In this document: piece by piece, positions 1-7,640 of the stretch
How the letters are laid out: every line of letters begins with the position of its first letter
Numbering within the stretch: position 1 is the first letter of the stretch
Assembly: GCF_001422285.1 (NCBI RefSeq)
Contig: NZ_LMMO01000001.1
Coordinates: 658,370-722,369 of the forward strand
Direction: 5' to 3'
Length of the DNA: 64,000 bases
From: Frigoribacterium sp. Leaf263
GTDB taxonomy: Bacteria > Actinomycetota > Actinomycetes > Actinomycetales > Microbacteriaceae
The notes under the pieces: generated by a model
Databases searched by the model: none
Seen by the model: the letters and a program-made list of their open reading frames with translations, nothing else
What the model was told of the DNA's origin: nothing
Position numbers and translations under genes: made by a program

Positions 1-1981
1 GGTGGTTCCAGACGACGGGCGAGCACAGGTCGGTGCACATCCAGTCGGTCGTCGCCTGCCACGAGGCTCCGGCGGCGAGGGCGCCCGCACGGTCGGCGTC
101 CTCGGCGCCGGGGTCGACGAGGGCCGACGTCGGCAGGGCGCAGGCCCCCACGTCGTCGAGGTGCGCCGAGACGCACACGGCGGGCGGATCGGGCCACCGG
201 GGAGTGTCGCCGACCACGATCACCCGGCTCGTCTCGGGCAGCGCGTCGATGAAACGGGCGAGGGCGGCCTCCCAGTCGGCGTCGAAGTCGCCCGTCTCGG
301 CGACGAGGTCCCGGTAGCCGCTCACCGCATGCGAGATCACGACCGTGTCGACGGGGTCCGCCTGCAGGCGCGACAGGACGTCGGCGCCCCACTCGCGGCA
401 GTCGGTGAAGTCGCCCGTGCCGAGCGGGTGCTCCACGTCGAGGTCGACGACCGGGCAGCTCCGCTTCGTGTGGGTGACGAGCTCGTCGCCGAGGCGGGTC
501 GCCCGTGCTGCGAGAGGAGAGAACCACTGCACAGCGTGCGAGTCGCCGACCAGCGCCGTGGTCGCGCCCCCGGGTGCGCCGAACGTGCAGCCCGGCGAGA
601 CGTCGACGTCGTAGTCGACGTGGCAGTCGCCGTCGTAGAGCGCCGGGAGCGAGCCGTCGACGTCGGCCAGGGTGGGCGTCATGTCGCGCGGGACGAACGG
701 CGTCGCGACCGGTCCGGCGAGCACCTCGGCCACGGTGGGGTCGCCCACCGGTCGATCGGTGCTCAGGACCGGGGCCGAGAGGACGGTCGCCGAGAGCGCG
801 ACCACGCCGGCGGACGCGACGACGCCGCCGAGCACGGAGGTGCGCGGGCGCCACCGGGCGAGGCGGGGGATGCCCCGACGCTCGAGCGTCAGATGGGTGC
901 CGACCGAGAGGGCGACGGTCAGCAGGCACGCCCCCACGAGCTCGAGGGGGCGCAGGTCGCGACCGAGCGCCGCCGCGGACACGATCAGCAGCGGCCAGTG
1001 CCAGAGGTAGAGCGGGTACGAGGCGTCGCCCACCGCGGTGAGCGGGCGCCGTGCCAGGAGGGCGGTGGCCGTCGACGCGGACGGCCCGGTCGCGGCGGCG
1101 GGGGTCGGCGCGATCGCGCGCGGCGATCCGGCGGCGAGGACCAGGGCGGTCCCCACGACGGGCACGAGGGTGGCCGCGCCCGGGAACACGGTCGTCTCGT
1201 CGAACAACGCGACGGCCGTGAGGATCCCGCCGAGGCCGAGCCAGCCGCCCGCCCGCGAGACCCACCCGGCCGGCAGGGCCGCGCGGGTGCCGAGGCAGGC
1301 GAGGAGCGCGCCGACCCCGAGCTCCCACGCGCGGCTCGGCAGGGTGAAGAACGCCCACGGCTGCGACACGGTCACGAGCCACAGGCAGAGCACGAAGGAG
1401 GCGGCGGTCGCGACCCCGACGACGGCGGTCAGTCGTCGACGCCCGGCGATCGCGAGCGTCACCACCATGACGATCGGGAGCGCCACGTAGAACTGCTCTT
1501 CGACGCCGAGTGACCAGAAGTGCTGGAGGACCGAGGGGGAGTCGGTGCTGAGGTAGTCCGTCCCTCGTCGGGCGAACGCGATGTTCGCCACGCCGATCGT
1601 CGACGAGACGGCGTCTCGGAGGGTGGGGACCCAGAGCAGCGGAGGCGCCCAGACCGCGACCGCGAGCGTCGTCGCCGCGATGACGAGCAGGGCCGGCGGG
1701 GCGAGCCGCGACACCCGCCGGGCCCAGAACCGGGGCAGCGAGATCCGACCCGCCCGCGCGTGCTCGCGGAGGAGGTTGCCCGCGACCAGGAACCCCGACA
1801 CGACGAAGAAGACGTCTACCCCGACGTAACCCCCCGAGAGACCCGGGACCCGGACATGGTAGAGGACGACCGCGGTGACGGCGATCCCCCGGAGCCCTTG
1901 GATGTCCGCACGTCGAGGGTGGGTCGAGCGAGCGCCGCCCCCGCCTGGGCGACCCCCTGAGGCATCCGGGTCGATATGCAT
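1..1981 (-). CDS. Acyltransferase-3 / SGNH-domain membrane O-acyltransferase (partial)
   Basis: This gene reads leftward off the window, with 660 codons visible and no stop. After a short Arg/Gly-rich N-terminus comes DIQGLRGIAV, then GGYVGVDVFFVVSGFL, the hallmark start of the OafA/YrhL acyltransferase-3 family. About ten hydrophobic helices follow, and FWSLGVEEQFYV is the conserved third-helix motif. The C-terminal third is a periplasmic/extracellular SGNH esterase-like domain that contains VGDSHAVQW (block I, Ser nucleophile). Such proteins O-acetylate cell-surface polysaccharides or peptidoglycan; the substrate here is unknown. The ATG at 1981 has no ribosome binding site but has TACCCT 6 nt upstream, so the transcript is probably leaderless. 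Only the extreme C-terminus appears to be missing. Confidence 0.85.
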   Translation of the reverse strand, partial: MHIDPDASGGRPGGGGARSTHPRRADIQGLRGIAVTAVVLYHVRVPGLSGGYVGVDVFFVVSGFLVAGNLLREHARAGRISLPRFWARRVSRLAPPALLVIAATTLAVAVWAPPLLWVPTLRDAVSSTIGVANIAFARRGTDYLSTDSPSVLQHFWSLGVEEQFYVALPIVMVVTLAIAGRRRLTAVVGVATAASFVLCLWLVTVSQPWAFFTLPSRAWELGVGALLACLGTRAALPAGWVSRAGGWLGLGGILTAVALFDETTVFPGAATLVPVVGTALVLAAGSPRAIAPTPAAATGPSASTATALLARRPLTAVGDASYPLYLWHWPLLIVSAAALGRDLRPLELVGACLLTVALSVGTHLTLERRGIPRLARWRPRTSVLGGVVASAGVVALSATVLSAPVLSTDRPVGDPTVAEVLAGPVATPFVPRDMTPTLADVDGSLPALYDGDCHVDYDVDVSPGCTFGAPGGATTALVGDSHAVQWFSPLAARATRLGDELVTHTKRSCPVVDLDVEHPLGTGDFTDCREWGADVLSRLQADPVDTVVISHAVSGYRDLVAETGDFDADWEAALARFIDALPETSRVIVVGDTPRWPDPPAVCVSAHLDDVGACALPTSALVDPGAEDADRAGALAAGASWQATTDWMCTDLCSPVVWNH

Positions 1982-1993
1982 AACGACAGGGTA
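1982..1993 (-). promoter_or_regulatory. Predicted -10 element placing the transcript start on the ATG (leaderless)
   Basis: On the minus strand TACCCT (1993-1988) is followed by six bases and then the ATG at 1981. No purine-rich ribosome binding site lies between them. This matches the TAnnnT-6/7 nt-start pattern seen before several other genes in the window. Confidence 0.5.
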
Positions 1994-2059
1994 GAGCACG
2001 TCGGTGCGGATCAGCGCCGCGGTGCAACGCTCCGCAGGGAGCCGATCGGCGCCGTCCCC

Positions 2060-4462
2060 TCAGCGCGCGATCGGGTTCGCGAGCGTCCCGGCGTAGATCA
2101 GCGACGACGACTGGGCCGCGAGGTCGACCATCTGCCGGGCGTCGCGCAGCTGCAGACGGTTCAGGCACGAGTGGTCGAACCGGTCGACGCGCAGATCGAG
2201 CGCGTCGGCGAGCGACGGGTGCTCGTCGGCGTGCCGGTCGACGCACTCGCCGACCAGGCGCCAGAACTCCCGGGCGGGCAGCATGCCGTCGTCGTCCAGC
2301 GCCGCCGCGAGGTACCGGAACACCCCGTCGAACACGTCGGTGAACACGGCCAGGGCCTTCTCGCGGTCGTCGACGGGCTGCACGATCCGGTCGACCAGGG
2401 GCGGCACCTCGCGGGGTGCGAGCAGCACGACCTCCTCGCCGATGTCCTTCATGAACACCGCCGTCGGCACGTGCCCCTCGAGCACGAGGATGAGGTTCTC
2501 GCCGTGCGGCATGAACGCGAGCTCGTGGGCGCGCAGGCAGTGCACCACCGGCCGCAGGTACGCGTGCAGATACGAGCGCACCCAGTCCTCGGCGCGCCTC
2601 CCCGACGCCCGGATGAGCGCCGACGCCAGCAGATCGCCCGCCGCGTCGCGGTGCAGCAGGCCCGCCATCGTCATGAGCCGCTCGCCTGGGGCGGTCAGCG
2701 GCACCGGGCTCTCGCGCCAGAGGGCGGCGATCATCTTCCGCTGCGGCGACGGGGTCGGGGTGCGGTGGTAGGCGTCGCCGGTGTAGCCGACGGAGGCGCG
2801 CTCCCTCAGGATCCGGAACCGCGCCTCCTGCAGGGTCGGGTCGGTGGTGACGAGCTCGTGCACCCAGTCGTTGATCGCGGGCGTCGGCCGCATGTACGCC
2901 GGCGACAGCCCCCGGAGGAACCCCATGTTCTGGATCGCCAGCGCCGTCTTCACGTAGGCCCGCTCGGGATGCGACCGGTTCGCCAGCGTGCGGATCGACT
3001 GCTGCGCCTGATAGTCGTCGTCGCCCTCGCCGAGCAGCACGAGGTCGCGCCGCCCGACGTCGGCGGAGAACGTGATCGCGATGCGGTGCTGCCACTGCCA
3101 CGGATGCACCGGCAGGTAGTGGTGGTCGGCCGGGTCGAGTCCCTTCGCGGCCAGGGTCGCGGCGAACCGGGCGAGGGTGCGCTCGCCGAGCTCGGCGTCG
3201 AGCAGCGTCCGCTCGTCGAGGCCGTCGCCGAGCGCGAGATGCGTGCCCGAACGGCGGGCGGCGAGCCAGACGAGCCGGATGGGCGCCGCCGTCTCGGGGG
3301 CGTAGGCGCGGAACTCGTCGAGCCCGAAGCCGATGCGCCCGTTCGCGGCGACGAACGCCGGGTGGCCCTCGGTCATCGCCGCCTCGATGCTCTGGAAGTC
3401 GGCCGTCGTCAGACGCTCCGCCGTCGGGCCGCCCTGCAGCCGCTTCGCCGCGGCGCTCGCCAGGGTCGACGAGAGCTCCTCGAGGTAGACGGCCATCAGC
3501 TCGTCGGGCAGCCCGAGGGCGCCCTGCAGCTCGGCGATCAGGTCGAGCGCGTCGAGCTCGGCGGGTGCGCCGTCGATCTCGCGGGCGACGCTCGGCTCGT
3601 CGACCACCCAGTGCTCGAGCTCGTGCACCCGGGCCAGGAACCGGTACACCACCACCGTCGGCGGACCCGACCGGGCGGGGCCCGAGGAGGCGCGGCTCGC
3701 CTCGCGCGGCTCGCCCGCCCCCTCGACGGTCAGCGACCACCACCCGTCGCCCTCGTCGTGCGGGGCGATCAGCCGCTCGTGCGAGAACTCCGACAGAGAC
3801 TTCGCGACGAGGTGCCGGTGGGCCCAGCCCATCGGCCCGGGCGCCAGGTGCGCGGCCGCGGCGTCGTGCCGCGTCAGCACCGACAGCCGCGCCCGCTTGT
3901 CGGGCAGGTCGACGTCGCCGACGGCGCGGAACCCGACCTCGTCGTTCTTCGCGGCGATGCGGCGGTTCTCGACGTCGGGTTCGACCACCACACGCCGGGC
4001 GCCGAGTCGCTCGACGACGAAGCGCACGACGGACGCCATGATCGCCGAGGTCAGCCCCGGCACCCGCTGCTCGGGCGGCGGCGCCGGTGCGACCAGCAGG
4101 TGCATGCCGACGTCGCCCGGTTCGGCGTCGTGCACGTCGGTCAGCAGCACGTGCGCCGGGTCGTAGGTCTCGACGTAGAACAGCGGCTCGCCGTCGACCC
4201 GCCCGAGCCACGCGTTCTGGTGCGGGTCGGCCGCGATGCCCGCGGCGTGGGCGCGCACGTCGTCGCCGCTGACGCCGCTCATGCCCCACGCCGCCGACGC
4301 CGGGTGCGAGAGCCAGCGACGCAGCGGCACCGCGTACGGCTCCGGGTCGAAGGGCTCGAGGGTGACCGGACCGCAGGAGGTGCGGTGCGAGAACGGCGCG
4401 ACCCGCGCCTCCTCGGCGGTTCGGGGCTCGGCGACGCCGGGCTCGGGGGTGAGGATGCTCAT
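2060..4462 (-). CDS. dfoC: Fused GNAT acyltransferase / IucA-IucC (NIS) siderophore synthetase
   Basis: This 800-residue protein is predicted to acylate N-hydroxy-diamine and then join the units, the last steps of hydroxamate (desferrioxamine-type) siderophore assembly. Residues about 30-200 form an acetyltransferase domain of the IucB/RhbD/DesC kind. Residues about 225-640 are an IucA/IucC ATP-dependent synthetase with HPWQWQH near residue 450, KTALAIQN near 504 and HGENL near 652, followed by the FhuF-like C-terminal region. In Streptomyces these are separate proteins (DesC, DesD); Erwinia DfoC is a known fusion. The ATG overlaps the stop of the upstream gene (ATGA) and has GAGGAGG before it. 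Copies of the dispersed GGAGGCGCG motif encode the N-terminal EEARV stretch and the linker residues RASS between the domains. Confidence 0.88.
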   Translation of the reverse strand: MSILTPEPGVAEPRTAEEARVAPFSHRTSCGPVTLEPFDPEPYAVPLRRWLSHPASAAWGMSGVSGDDVRAHAAGIAADPHQNAWLGRVDGEPLFYVETYDPAHVLLTDVHDAEPGDVGMHLLVAPAPPPEQRVPGLTSAIMASVVRFVVERLGARRVVVEPDVENRRIAAKNDEVGFRAVGDVDLPDKRARLSVLTRHDAAAAHLAPGPMGWAHRHLVAKSLSEFSHERLIAPHDEGDGWWSLTVEGAGEPREASRASSGPARSGPPTVVVYRFLARVHELEHWVVDEPSVAREIDGAPAELDALDLIAELQGALGLPDELMAVYLEELSSTLASAAAKRLQGGPTAERLTTADFQSIEAAMTEGHPAFVAANGRIGFGLDEFRAYAPETAAPIRLVWLAARRSGTHLALGDGLDERTLLDAELGERTLARFAATLAAKGLDPADHHYLPVHPWQWQHRIAITFSADVGRRDLVLLGEGDDDYQAQQSIRTLANRSHPERAYVKTALAIQNMGFLRGLSPAYMRPTPAINDWVHELVTTDPTLQEARFRILRERASVGYTGDAYHRTPTPSPQRKMIAALWRESPVPLTAPGERLMTMAGLLHRDAAGDLLASALIRASGRRAEDWVRSYLHAYLRPVVHCLRAHELAFMPHGENLILVLEGHVPTAVFMKDIGEEVVLLAPREVPPLVDRIVQPVDDREKALAVFTDVFDGVFRYLAAALDDDGMLPAREFWRLVGECVDRHADEHPSLADALDLRVDRFDHSCLNRLQLRDARQMVDLAAQSSSLIYAGTLANPIAR

Positions 4463-5898
4463 CGGACGACCTCCTCGGCCGGCAGGCCGAAGCTCTGGAA
4501 CACCGTGCGGCGCTCGACGGGATGGACCTCGCGCCCGGTGATCGACGCGATGATGCTCGAGGCGCGCCAGGCGGCGAAGCCGAGATCGGGGGCGGTCAGA
4601 CCGTGGGTGTGCTCCTCGGCGTTCATCACGAACAGGCGCGGGCGGTGGGAGGCGCTCGCGGGATCGCCGCCGGGCGGGCGCTCGATCGAGTAGTCGCGGT
4701 TCACGGCGAGACGGCCCCGCTCGTCTCGCGCGACCACGTCGCCGAGCGGCTCGAGGAACGCGGGCACCCGCGCCGAGTACCCGGTCGCCAGCACGACCGC
4801 GGCCGTCTCGCGCTCGACGACCGTGCCGAGCTGCGCGTGCCGCAGGGTCAGCGTGAACACCCCGCGGTCCGGCCGCCACACGGCGCCGACCAGCTCGGTC
4901 CCGGTCAGCAGGGTCGTGTCGAGCGGCCCGTCGAGGGTGCGGCGGTAGAGCGTCTCGTGGATCTCGTCGACCAGATCGCCGCTGATGCCCTTGTAGAGAC
5001 TGCGCTGCTCGCGCCCCAGCCGGTCGCGCTCGCCCATCGGCAGCGCATGGAAGTGGTCGGTGTACTCGGGGCTCGTCAGCTCGAGCGTGAGCTTCGTGTA
5101 CTCCATCGGGAAGAACCGGGGCGAGCGGGTGACCCAGTCGAGGCGGTGACCGGTGCGGTCGTCGCGCGCTCGGGCGGTGTCGAGCAGATCGCGGTAGATC
5201 TCGGCGGCGGACTGCCCGCTGCCGATGATCGTGACCGAGTCGAGCCCGCGGAGGCGATCGCGCTCGCCGAGGTAGTCGGCGCTGTGCACGACCGGCCCGT
5301 CGAGGTCGCGGACGGCGTCGGGTCGGTGCGGCTCGGTGCCGATGCCGAGCACGACGTGCCGGGTGCGCCAGACCTCGCGCTCGCCGGTGGTCGTGCGCTC
5401 GGCCTCGACCAGCAGGGTGCCGTCGCCGAGCTCCGAGACGGAGGTGACGCGTCGGCCCCAGCGCAGGGTGTCGAGCTGCTCGGCGACCCACCGGCAGTAG
5501 GCGTCGTACTCGGCCCGCAGCGGGAAGAAGCTCTCGCGGATGTAGAAGGCGTAGAGCCGCCCCGTCGCCTTGAGGAACGCCAGGAACGAGAAGCGCGACG
5601 TCGGATCGGCCATCGTCACGAGATCGGCCAGGAACGGCACCTGGATCGTCGCGCCCTCGATCATCATCCCCGGATGCCAGTGGAACCCGTCGGCGGCGTC
5701 GACGAAGACCGCGTCGAGGTCGTCGACCGGGTCGGTGAGGGCCGCGAGTCCGAGGCCGAACGGGCCGATCCCGATGCCGACGAGGTCGTGGACGCGGTCG
5801 GGTGCCGGTGCGGGCGCCGGTGCCGGTGCCGGTGCGGGGGTGGACGCGGACGCCGGAGCGGACGCGGTCGCGGGGGTGGACGCGGGTGCGGCGCTCAT
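4459..5898 (-). CDS. desB: Lysine/diamine N-monooxygenase (siderophore hydroxylase)
   Basis: A 479-residue FAD/NADPH-dependent N-hydroxylase of the IucD/PvdA/DesB family. It makes the N-hydroxy-diamine (N-hydroxycadaverine if the upstream decarboxylase acts on lysine) used for hydroxamates. GIGIGPFGLG at 41-50 is the FAD-binding loop, GSGQSAAE near 228 is the NADPH loop, and ATGYSARVP near 370 is the C-terminal ATGY signature. Residues 5-33 form an Ala/Pro/Ser/Thr-rich tail with a run of PA repeats before the enzyme fold begins. I chose the ATG at 5898 because it overlaps the decarboxylase stop (ATGA); the longer in-frame extension would run deep into that gene. Confidence 0.9.
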   Translation of the reverse strand: MSAAPASTPATASAPASASTPAPAPAPAPAPAPDRVHDLVGIGIGPFGLGLAALTDPVDDLDAVFVDAADGFHWHPGMMIEGATIQVPFLADLVTMADPTSRFSFLAFLKATGRLYAFYIRESFFPLRAEYDAYCRWVAEQLDTLRWGRRVTSVSELGDGTLLVEAERTTTGEREVWRTRHVVLGIGTEPHRPDAVRDLDGPVVHSADYLGERDRLRGLDSVTIIGSGQSAAEIYRDLLDTARARDDRTGHRLDWVTRSPRFFPMEYTKLTLELTSPEYTDHFHALPMGERDRLGREQRSLYKGISGDLVDEIHETLYRRTLDGPLDTTLLTGTELVGAVWRPDRGVFTLTLRHAQLGTVVERETAAVVLATGYSARVPAFLEPLGDVVARDERGRLAVNRDYSIERPPGGDPASASHRPRLFVMNAEEHTHGLTAPDLGFAAWRASSIIASITGREVHPVERRTVFQSFGLPAEEVVR

Positions 5899-7448
5899 CG
5901 GGTCGACCCCTCGCCGGCCGGGGCGGTGGCGCCGGCCAGGTCGTCGCTCTCGAGCAGGGCCGCCGAGGAGGCGCGGATCAGCTCGAGCACGCCCGTCACG
6001 TCGGCGAGCACCGCCTCCGGGTTCAGCAGTGTGAGCTTCAGGCACGGTCGACCGTCGACGACCGTCTTCGCGACCACGGCGCGACCCGATTCGAAGAGCA
6101 CCCGCCGGACGAGCGGCACGAGGCGGTCGGCCGTCGCATCGTCGACGTGCCCGGGCTGCCAGCGGAACAGCACGGTGCTGAGCTGGGTCTCGGCGAGCAG
6201 CTCGAAGTCGTCGTCGTCGCGGACGACGGCGTGCACCTCGGCCGCGAGGTCGACGACGCGGTCGACCAGTCGACCGATCTCGTCGGCGCCGAGCGCGCGG
6301 AGGGTCGCCCAGAGCTTCAGCGCGTCGAAGCGGCGCGTGGTCTGCAGCGACTTCGCGACCTGGTTCGGCTCGGGGTCGGCGAGCGGGTTCAGGTAGTCGG
6401 CGTGCCAGGCGACGGGGTCGAGGTCGCGGCCGTCGCGCACGATGATCGCGCTCGACGACACCGGCTGGAAGAACGTCTTGTGGAAGTCGACGGTCACCGA
6501 GCGCGCCCGCTCGATGCCGTCGAGCAGGTGCCGCCGGGTCGGCGAGACGAGCAGGCCGCCGCCGTAGGCCGCGTCGACGTGCAGCCAGACGCCGGCGCGA
6601 TCGCAGACGGCGCCGATCGCCGCGAGGGGATCGATGCAGCCGCGGTCGGTGGTTCCGGCCGTCGCGACGACGGCGATCGGCAGATGCCCCGCCTGCACGA
6701 GGGCGTCGAGGGCGACCTCGAGGGCGTCGGCGCGCATCCGGCCCGCATCGTCCGTGGGCACGGTCACGACGGCGTCGTCGCCGAGACCCAGCAGGCGCGT
6801 CGCCTTCTGCACGCTGAAGTGGCTCTCGGCGGTGGCGACCACGACCATGCGGGCGAGCAGGTCGTGCAGCGACGTGGCACGGGGGAGGGGGCGGCGACCC
6901 GGGTCGCCCTGGTCGCGGACCCGCGCCTCCTCGGCCCGGCCCTCGTCGCGCGCCCTCGACGTGGCGCTCTCGCGGGCGAGCAGGAGGGCGTGCAGATTCG
7001 ACTGCGTGCCCCCCGAGGTGAAGACGCCGTCGCGGGTGGCGGGGTCGAATCCGATGCGACCGGCTGTCCAGTCGACGAGGCGGCGCTCCATCAGCGTGCC
7101 GACGGTCGACTGGTCGTAGGTGTCGACCGACGGGTTGATCGCGGCGAGCACCGCCTCGGCGGCGACGGCCGGCAGCGCGACGGGGCAGTTGAGGTGCGAC
7201 TGGTAGGCCGCGTCGTGGAACCAGACGGCGTTCGCGGCGAACAGCTCGTCGACCTCGCGGAGGGCGTCGGTCGTCCCGGTGCCGGGCGCGTCGAGATCGA
7301 CGGCGTCGACGAGCCGCTGCAGCTCGGCGCGGCTCTCGCCCGAGAAGGGCTGGCCGGTGGTGCGGAACCGGCCGGCGAGGCGATCGACGACCGCGGTCGT
7401 CTCGGCGGCGTAGGACTCCGCGGTGGAGGCGTTCAACAGATCGGACAC
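5895..7448 (-). CDS. desA: PLP-dependent decarboxylase of siderophore pathway (lysine to cadaverine)
   Basis: This 517-residue group II amino-acid decarboxylase resembles DesA/DfoJ and is the first gene of the siderophore operon. The PLP-binding lysine is K324 in the motif VDFHKTFF, and HVDAAYGGG is the usual cofactor-contact segment. The substrate is probably lysine, giving cadaverine; diaminobutyrate or ornithine cannot be excluded from sequence alone. The GTG start at 7448 has GGGAG about 10 nt upstream and lies 55 bp downstream of the iron box. A variable loop (residues about 155-190, rich in Arg, Glu and Asp) includes EEARV, encoded by a copy of the dispersed motif at 6922-6930 and probably not part of the fold. 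Confidence 0.88.
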   Translation of the reverse strand: MSDLLNASTAESYAAETTAVVDRLAGRFRTTGQPFSGESRAELQRLVDAVDLDAPGTGTTDALREVDELFAANAVWFHDAAYQSHLNCPVALPAVAAEAVLAAINPSVDTYDQSTVGTLMERRLVDWTAGRIGFDPATRDGVFTSGGTQSNLHALLLARESATSRARDEGRAEEARVRDQGDPGRRPLPRATSLHDLLARMVVVATAESHFSVQKATRLLGLGDDAVVTVPTDDAGRMRADALEVALDALVQAGHLPIAVVATAGTTDRGCIDPLAAIGAVCDRAGVWLHVDAAYGGGLLVSPTRRHLLDGIERARSVTVDFHKTFFQPVSSSAIIVRDGRDLDPVAWHADYLNPLADPEPNQVAKSLQTTRRFDALKLWATLRALGADEIGRLVDRVVDLAAEVHAVVRDDDDFELLAETQLSTVLFRWQPGHVDDATADRLVPLVRRVLFESGRAVVAKTVVDGRPCLKLTLLNPEAVLADVTGVLELIRASSAALLESDDLAGATAPAGEGSTR

Positions 7449-7500
7449 GGGGCTCCCGGGTGGTGCGTGGTCGCCGCCAGGCTCTCTGACGGCGCCGCCC

Positions 7501-7529
7501 AGGTTAGGTAAGGCTCACCTAAGTGTCAA
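7501..7529 (-). promoter_or_regulatory. Siderophore operon promoter with overlapping DtxR/IdeR-type iron box
   Basis: On the minus strand TTGACA (7529-7524) is followed by a 17-base spacer and TAACCT (7506-7501). The 19-bp near-palindrome at 7504-7522 reads TTAGGTGAGCCTTACCTAA on the minus strand. By eye it differs from the DtxR consensus TTAGGTTAGCCTAACCTAA at only two positions. It covers the spacer and most of the -10 hexamer, so an iron-loaded DtxR/IdeR repressor would block RNA polymerase directly. Confidence 0.9.
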
Positions 7530-7640
7530 GCGCGTCGGGCGGGTCGCCCGGCGTGTCGCGCGATGATGAAAACGCCTCATGATCAGGGGTTCAGGTGGTG
7601 TCCTCCGAAAGGGCGACGCGGGTGCGCACGGTGCTGCGGC

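Noticed and set aside
2-1513. Long plus-strand open frame of about 500 codons
   Set aside because: It is antisense to the acyltransferase gene, made of Arg/Gly/Asp-rich nonsense, and exists only because high-GC DNA has few stops. The minus frame carries clear family motifs.
1976-7511. Several very long plus-strand frames (up to 905 codons) over the siderophore operon
   Set aside because: Compositional shadows of the three minus-strand genes; none has recognisable domains.
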